34,950 nt of DNA from Actinomycetales bacterium. Lineage in GTDB: Bacteria; Actinomycetota; Actinomycetes; Actinomycetales; Dermatophilaceae. The position numbers were made by a program, and so were the translations under genes. This document shows positions 31,426-34,950 of the stretch, piece after piece. Each line of letters opens with the position of its first letter. The stretch's first letter is position 1. The DNA lies in NCBI GenBank assembly GCA_012729695.1, contig JAAYCP010000103.1, forward strand, positions 1-34,950, given 5' to 3'. The notes below the pieces were generated by a model. That model searched no databases. It was not told the DNA's origin and was given only the letters and a program-made list of their open reading frames with translations.

Positions 31426-33474
31426 CTAGCCGTCCGCCGGCCGCGTTTCCCCTGTATGCGCTGCCCGCGCTGCGCGGGTCCGGTCCAGCAGGGTCTCACG
31501 CAGCTCTGCAGGGGCGAGCAGGCGCGCATGGCCGCCGAGGCGCACGACCAGCCGGATGAGCCACTGCGGACGGGAGACCTGGAGGGTCACCGCCAGATGG
31601 GGCACCGCCGCGGCATCCTCGGTGTCGATCTCGAGGGTGGCCTGCTCCTCGACCGGGTAGTACTCGGAGACCCAGCGGGCGGCCGGGTCGAGGAGCAGGG
31701 TGGCGGTGAGGGCGTCGGCGGCGGGCTGATAGACCCCTGCGGACAGGTCACGGCCGACGGCCTCGGGTGGAGGTGTCCCCTCCACGTCGAGCACCTCGAC
31801 CGCGACGATCCGGTCCAGCCGGAACAGCCTCGTGGCCTGGGCCCGGTGGCACCAGCCCTCGGCGTACCACTGTCCCCCCGCGCTCACGACGCGCAAGAGA
31901 TCCACATCCCGCTCCGTGCGCTCGTCGCGTGCAGCGCCGTCATAGACGAGGTGGACCCGCTTGCCCTGCTCGAGCGCCGAGCGCAGCCGCGCGAGCAGCT
32001 CGGCGTCGACGTCGTCCATCCGGGCGCTGACCCGGTCGGCAGCCGCCGAGAGGTCGCCGGCGGCGGCCTCGAGCTTGGTGAGGGCACGGAGCACGGCATC
32101 GTCGTCGTGGAGCCCGGGGACTCCTGCCAGGGCCCGCAGTCCGACGATGAGGGTGACCGCCTCGTCCCAGCCGAGGCGTAGCGGCCGCTCGATCGCGTCG
32201 GCGTTGCGGATGAAGATCTGGCCGTTCTCCGACTCGACCTCGATGAGCTCGTCCGGCATGGAGCCGTACCCGCACATGAAGAGGAGCTCGAGGTCGGAGC
32301 GGAGCTGGTCCTCGGTCACACCGAGTCCCTCGGCTGCAGCGGGGATGTCGATCCCCTGGCGGTGCACCAGCCACGGGACCATGGCCAGCAGCCTGCTCAG
32401 ACGGGCCGTCGCGGGCTCGATCGAGCCGTGGCGACGGCTGCTCCGGCGGCGCTCCTCGGCCAGGGCCCCCTCGGCCTGCGCCGCCACCTCGCCGAGCCCG
32501 GACCAGGTGTGGGCGTCGATGACGGCGTCCAGGTGCCTCACGACCGCCTCGGCCACCTCGAGCGGCTCGACCCGCCGCACCCGGGTGAGCAGTGTCGCGA
32601 TCTCGCTGACAGCGTCCTCCCGCGGCAGCGACGTGATCCGCAGCCGACTGCTGTCCTCGAGCTCCTCGACGACCTCTGCGGAGCGGCGCAGCCCTGCGGC
32701 GGCACCGCGCTCCACCTCGAGCTCGATCACCGTGGAGGGCGTCTCGGACACCGCCGCCCGGGCGATCTCGGCCGGTCTCGCGTCGGGAGGCACCGCATAC
32801 GCCCCCGGCCGGCCGTGCGCGGTGACCCGGCCCTCGATGCGGCTGAGCCGGAAGACCCGCTCCTCCTGCCGGTCCAGGTCGAAGCCGGTGAGGTACCAGT
32901 GGCCCCGGATTGAGGTCAGCCCCCACGGCTGCACCCGGCGCTGCCGGCTCGCGGCGGAGCCGGCCCGGCGGTACGCGAAGCGGATCTCGCGCAGCTCCTG
33001 GACCGCGCGCAGGATGTCCGGGAAGGTCGGCTCCGAGGCCCCGAGCCGCGGCTCGACGGGGCCGGCCGACGCCCCGTCGTTCTCGGGCTGGGTCGCCTGG
33101 AGCTTGCGCAGGGCCTGGGCCGCCGCACCGCCGAGGGTGCCGTGCGACCAGGTCCGGGCGGCGAGGCCGAGCACGACGAGCTCGTCCGGCTCGAACCGGA
33201 TCTCGGGCAGGACGTACTCGTCGGAGCGGATCCGGTAGCCGACCTCGTCCTCGAAGAGCGGGTCGGCCTCGACGGTCTCCAACGGCACGCCGAGCTCGCG
33301 CAGCTCGTCCTTGTCGCGCTCGAACATCCGCTCGAAGGCCTCGTCGCTCTGGGCGAGGCGGTACTGCTCGACGGTGCGGCGCAGCTCGTGCCGACTGAGG
33401 GGACGGCGCGTCCAGAGCAGCGTCATGACGAGATTCATCAGACGCTCGGTCTTCGCAGATGGTGCGGGAGCCAC
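31426..33474 (-). CDS. pafBC: Fused PafB-PafC WYL-domain transcriptional regulator
   Basis: The 682 residues contain two similar halves. Each has a helix-turn-helix region (about residues 1-60 and 345-400) and a WYL domain. The first has RVQPWGLTSIRGHWYLTGFDLDRQEERVFRLSRI; the second has VDLLRVVSAGGQWYAEGWCHRAQATRLFRLDRI. PafB and PafC are separate genes in mycobacteria but fused in some actinobacteria. They activate the LexA/RecA-independent DNA damage response and probably sense single-stranded DNA through the WYL domains. The start is GTG 33474, leaderless by a TAGCGT hexamer 7 nt upstream. No pafA is present in the window. Confidence 0.93.
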   Translation of the reverse strand: MAPAPSAKTERLMNLVMTLLWTRRPLSRHELRRTVEQYRLAQSDEAFERMFERDKDELRELGVPLETVEADPLFEDEVGYRIRSDEYVLPEIRFEPDELVVLGLAARTWSHGTLGGAAAQALRKLQATQPENDGASAGPVEPRLGASEPTFPDILRAVQELREIRFAYRRAGSAASRQRRVQPWGLTSIRGHWYLTGFDLDRQEERVFRLSRIEGRVTAHGRPGAYAVPPDARPAEIARAAVSETPSTVIELEVERGAAAGLRRSAEVVEELEDSSRLRITSLPREDAVSEIATLLTRVRRVEPLEVAEAVVRHLDAVIDAHTWSGLGEVAAQAEGALAEERRRSSRRHGSIEPATARLSRLLAMVPWLVHRQGIDIPAAAEGLGVTEDQLRSDLELLFMCGYGSMPDELIEVESENGQIFIRNADAIERPLRLGWDEAVTLIVGLRALAGVPGLHDDDAVLRALTKLEAAAGDLSAAADRVSARMDDVDAELLARLRSALEQGKRVHLVYDGAARDERTERDVDLLRVVSAGGQWYAEGWCHRAQATRLFRLDRIVAVEVLDVEGTPPPEAVGRDLSAGVYQPAADALTATLLLDPAARWVSEYYPVEEQATLEIDTEDAAAVPHLAVTLQVSRPQWLIRLVVRLGGHARLLAPAELRETLLDRTRAARAAHTGETRPADG

Positions 33475-33481
33475 CTACCGC

Positions 33482-33502
33482 ACGCTACCTGACGGCTACG
33501 CT
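33482..33502. promoter_or_regulatory. Face-to-face -10 elements of pafBC and the DUF3866 gene
   Basis: TAGCGT on the minus strand (33482-33487) ends 7 nt before GTG 33474. TACGCT on the plus strand (33497-33502) ends 7 nt before GTG 33510. Only 35 bp separate the two start codons, so both promoters must use upstream contacts inside the opposite gene. Confidence 0.6.
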
Positions 33503-33509
33503 CGGGCGG

Positions 33510-34742
33510 GTGAGGCACGAAGACGGTCCGAGCGACCCCGACTCCCCCACGCCTGCGTCCACTCCGGCAGGCTCGGTCGCTCGCGGGTCGGCCGGGTCGC
33601 AGCGGGCGGCGATCCATGGGAAGGGAGCGCCGGGGAACCGACCGCGCAGGAGTATGCAGTGGCGCACCGGACAGGTCGTCTCCCGGACCCGTGAGTGGCC
33701 GGGCGCGGTCCAGTATGCGGTGGCCGTGCCCGAGCTGCGCGGCCCCGGATCGGAGCAGGAGACGGTCGCCGCGCTCGCCTACACCGGGCTGCTCGGCGAG
33801 CCCCAGGTCGGCGAGGAGGTGGTGCTCAACGTCAGCGCCCTCCTGCGCGGGCTGGGCACCGGAGGCCTGGCCTTCATCGTCTCGCGCGCGGACCTGCCGC
33901 CCGACGAGCCCGGCCCCGGGCACATCGTCAAGGCTCGCTACACCCCCCTGCAGCAGATGCTCCTCGCCGTCGACGAGCAGGACAGCCCGCACCACCCGGT
34001 CCTGGCGGACGCCGACGACCTGGCGGGCATGCCGGTCATCGTCGCGGACCTGCACTCGGCGCTGCCCGCTGTCATCGCCGGCATCCGGACGGTCGACGAG
34101 GGGCTGCGCGTCGCATACGTCATGACCGACGGGGGTGCGCTCCCCCTGGCGTTCTCGCGCTCCGTAGCGGGGCTGGCGGGCGTCGGCTGGCTCGCAGGCA
34201 CTCTCACCGTGGGTCAGGCCTTCGGGGGCGATCTCGAGGCCGTGACCCTGCACACCGGGCTGCTCGCGGCGCGGCACGTCCTCAGGGCCGACATCACGGT
34301 GGTCATCCAGGGTCCCGGGAACGTGGGAACCGGGACCCGCTGGGGGTACTCGGGGGTGGCCTGCGGCGAGGCGATCAACGCCGCGGCGGTGCTGGGCGGA
34401 CGCCCGGTCGGGGCTCTGCGCGTCTCCGACGCCGACCCCCGCGAACGGCACCGCGGCATCTCACACCACAGCACCACCGCATACTCCCGCGTGGCGCTGG
34501 CGCCTGCGGACCTGCCCGTCCCGGCCGGCCGGGCCGACCTGCTGGCCCAGGCGCGCGCCCTGGCCGCCTCGGCGACGGCTGATCACCGTGTCGTGGCGGT
34601 GGAGACCGAGGGCCTTCTCGAGGCCCTCCGGGGCTCGCCGGTGCAGCTGTCCACCATGGGGCGCGGACTGGATGAGGACCCGGGTGCCTTCATCGCCGCT
34701 GCCGCTGCAGGCCGCCACGCCGCAACCCTCCTCAGGGGCTGA
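33510..34742 (+). CDS. DUF3866 family protein
   Basis: The protein has 410 residues from GTG 33510. After a Pro/Ser/Gly-rich leader of about 45 residues, the sequence from MQWRTGQVVSRTREWPGAVQYAVAVPEL resembles the DUF3866 proteins found in actinobacteria and some firmicutes. The family motifs include VAYVMTDGGALPLAFSRSV, TVGQAFGGDLEAVTLHTGLLAA and VVIQGPGNVGTGTRWGYSGVACGEAINA. The function is unknown. The N-terminal leader of low complexity could mean a later start, for example ATG 33654. It is divergent from pafBC with a shared 35-bp promoter region, which suggests but does not prove a link to DNA damage control. Confidence 0.85.
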   Translation: MRHEDGPSDPDSPTPASTPAGSVARGSAGSQRAAIHGKGAPGNRPRRSMQWRTGQVVSRTREWPGAVQYAVAVPELRGPGSEQETVAALAYTGLLGEPQVGEEVVLNVSALLRGLGTGGLAFIVSRADLPPDEPGPGHIVKARYTPLQQMLLAVDEQDSPHHPVLADADDLAGMPVIVADLHSALPAVIAGIRTVDEGLRVAYVMTDGGALPLAFSRSVAGLAGVGWLAGTLTVGQAFGGDLEAVTLHTGLLAARHVLRADITVVIQGPGNVGTGTRWGYSGVACGEAINAAAVLGGRPVGALRVSDADPRERHRGISHHSTTAYSRVALAPADLPVPAGRADLLAQARALAASATADHRVVAVETEGLLEALRGSPVQLSTMGRGLDEDPGAFIAAAAAGRHAATLLRG

Positions 34743-34753
34743 CGGGCGCCCGC

Positions 34754-34807
34754 CCCTTTCTCTCCGGGTTAGGGAAAGGGCGACTTCGCAAGAGAACCTT
34801 TCTCTTG
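34754..34807 (+). terminator. Tandem hairpins after the DUF3866 gene
   Basis: CCCTTTC (34754-34760) pairs with GAAAGGG (34774-34780). CAAGAGAA (34789-34796) pairs with TTCTCTTG (34800-34807) around a CCT loop. Two stems directly after the stop codon are likely to end transcription. Confidence 0.6.
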
Positions 34808-34824
34808 TCCAGTCCTACTTTCCC

Positions 34825-34950
34825 GGCTCTTCACAATCGAGGGTGTGCCCCGGTTGGGTGAGGTGGGTCGGCGCGTCGATGTCGGGATGAGGGTCGAGGC
34901 CTTCCGATGATGGAGGTTCCTACGCCGTCCATCCGAAAGACCTCGACGTG
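34825..34950 (+). mobile_element. Possible left end of an ISL3-like insertion sequence (cut by window edge)
   Basis: GGCTCTTCACAATCGAGGG at 34825 has the GGCTCTTC start typical of ISL3-family terminal inverted repeats. The preceding 8 bp (ACTTTCCC, 34817-34824) would be the target duplication. The element end lies just beyond the terminators of the DUF3866 gene. A long imperfect inverted repeat (34893-34914 with 34928-34947) follows. No transposase is complete inside the window; an ATG at 34908 opens a frame that runs off the edge, but I cannot identify it. Confidence 0.45.
34893..34947. repeat. Long imperfect inverted repeat at right edge
   Basis: GTCGAGG-C-CTT-C-CG-AT-GATGGA (34893-34914) and TCCATC-CG-AAAGA-CCTCGAC (34928-34947) pair over about 18 of 20 positions with a 13-nt loop. 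Such hairpins near an IS end can block incoming transcription. Confidence 0.6.

Overview
The window is GC-rich chromosomal DNA from an actinobacterium. It carries RbpA, the Lnt/polyprenol-phosphate-mannose synthase pair, FxsA, HelY, TatA/TatC and a fused PafB-PafC regulator, and many genes start on GTG with a -10 hexamer directly in front of the start codon. The gene set would suit a member of the Intrasporangiaceae/Dermatophilaceae (Janibacter-like), but that placement is an inference.

Layout. 1-4.2 kb: a short tandem repeat, a membrane protein coupled to a DHA2-type efflux pump, and a PiT phosphate transporter. 4.2-5.1 kb: a cupin gene, a truncated P-loop kinase remnant, and a 28-bp sequence with the structure of a chromosomal dif site (XerC/XerD resolution site), which would place the window at the replication terminus. 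5.0-9.5 kb: a small membrane protein, a GNAT acetyltransferase, a secreted M15 peptidase with a Pro/Thr-rich stalk, and an Atg22-like MFS protein. 9.5-13.3 kb: rbpA, then fxsA, ppm and lnt on the other strand (lipoprotein acylation and mannosyl donor synthesis).

13.4-22.3 kb is the most distinctive part: kal, kamE, kamD, ackA, pta and kdd on the minus strand, with kamA divergent on the plus strand. These genes encode most of the lysine fermentation pathway (L-lysine to beta-lysine to 3,5-diaminohexanoate to 3-keto-5-aminohexanoate, plus the later deamination of 3-aminobutyryl-CoA). Between them sit the two enzymes that turn acetyl-CoA into acetate and ATP. The cleavage enzyme Kce, a CoA-transferase and aminomutase reactivation factors are not in the window. 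The kamA/kdd intergenic region and the kamD promoter share an 8-bp word set in inverted repeats, which suggests common regulation. An Lrp/AsnC regulator lies about 1 kb beyond kamA.

22.4-34.7 kb: ybaK, the Lrp regulator, a stand-alone 5'-3' exonuclease, a Ser/Ala/Gln/Pro-repeat secreted protein, an APH-like kinase, helY, a diacylglycerol-kinase-like gene, tatC, tatA, pafBC and a DUF3866 gene. The exonuclease-helY-tat-paf order is conserved in mycobacteria. The right edge appears to enter an ISL3-like insertion sequence.

Across the window about eleven genes have a TANNNT-like hexamer ending 6-7 nt before the start codon and no Shine-Dalgarno sequence. This is the expected layout of leaderless mRNAs and was used to choose several starts.
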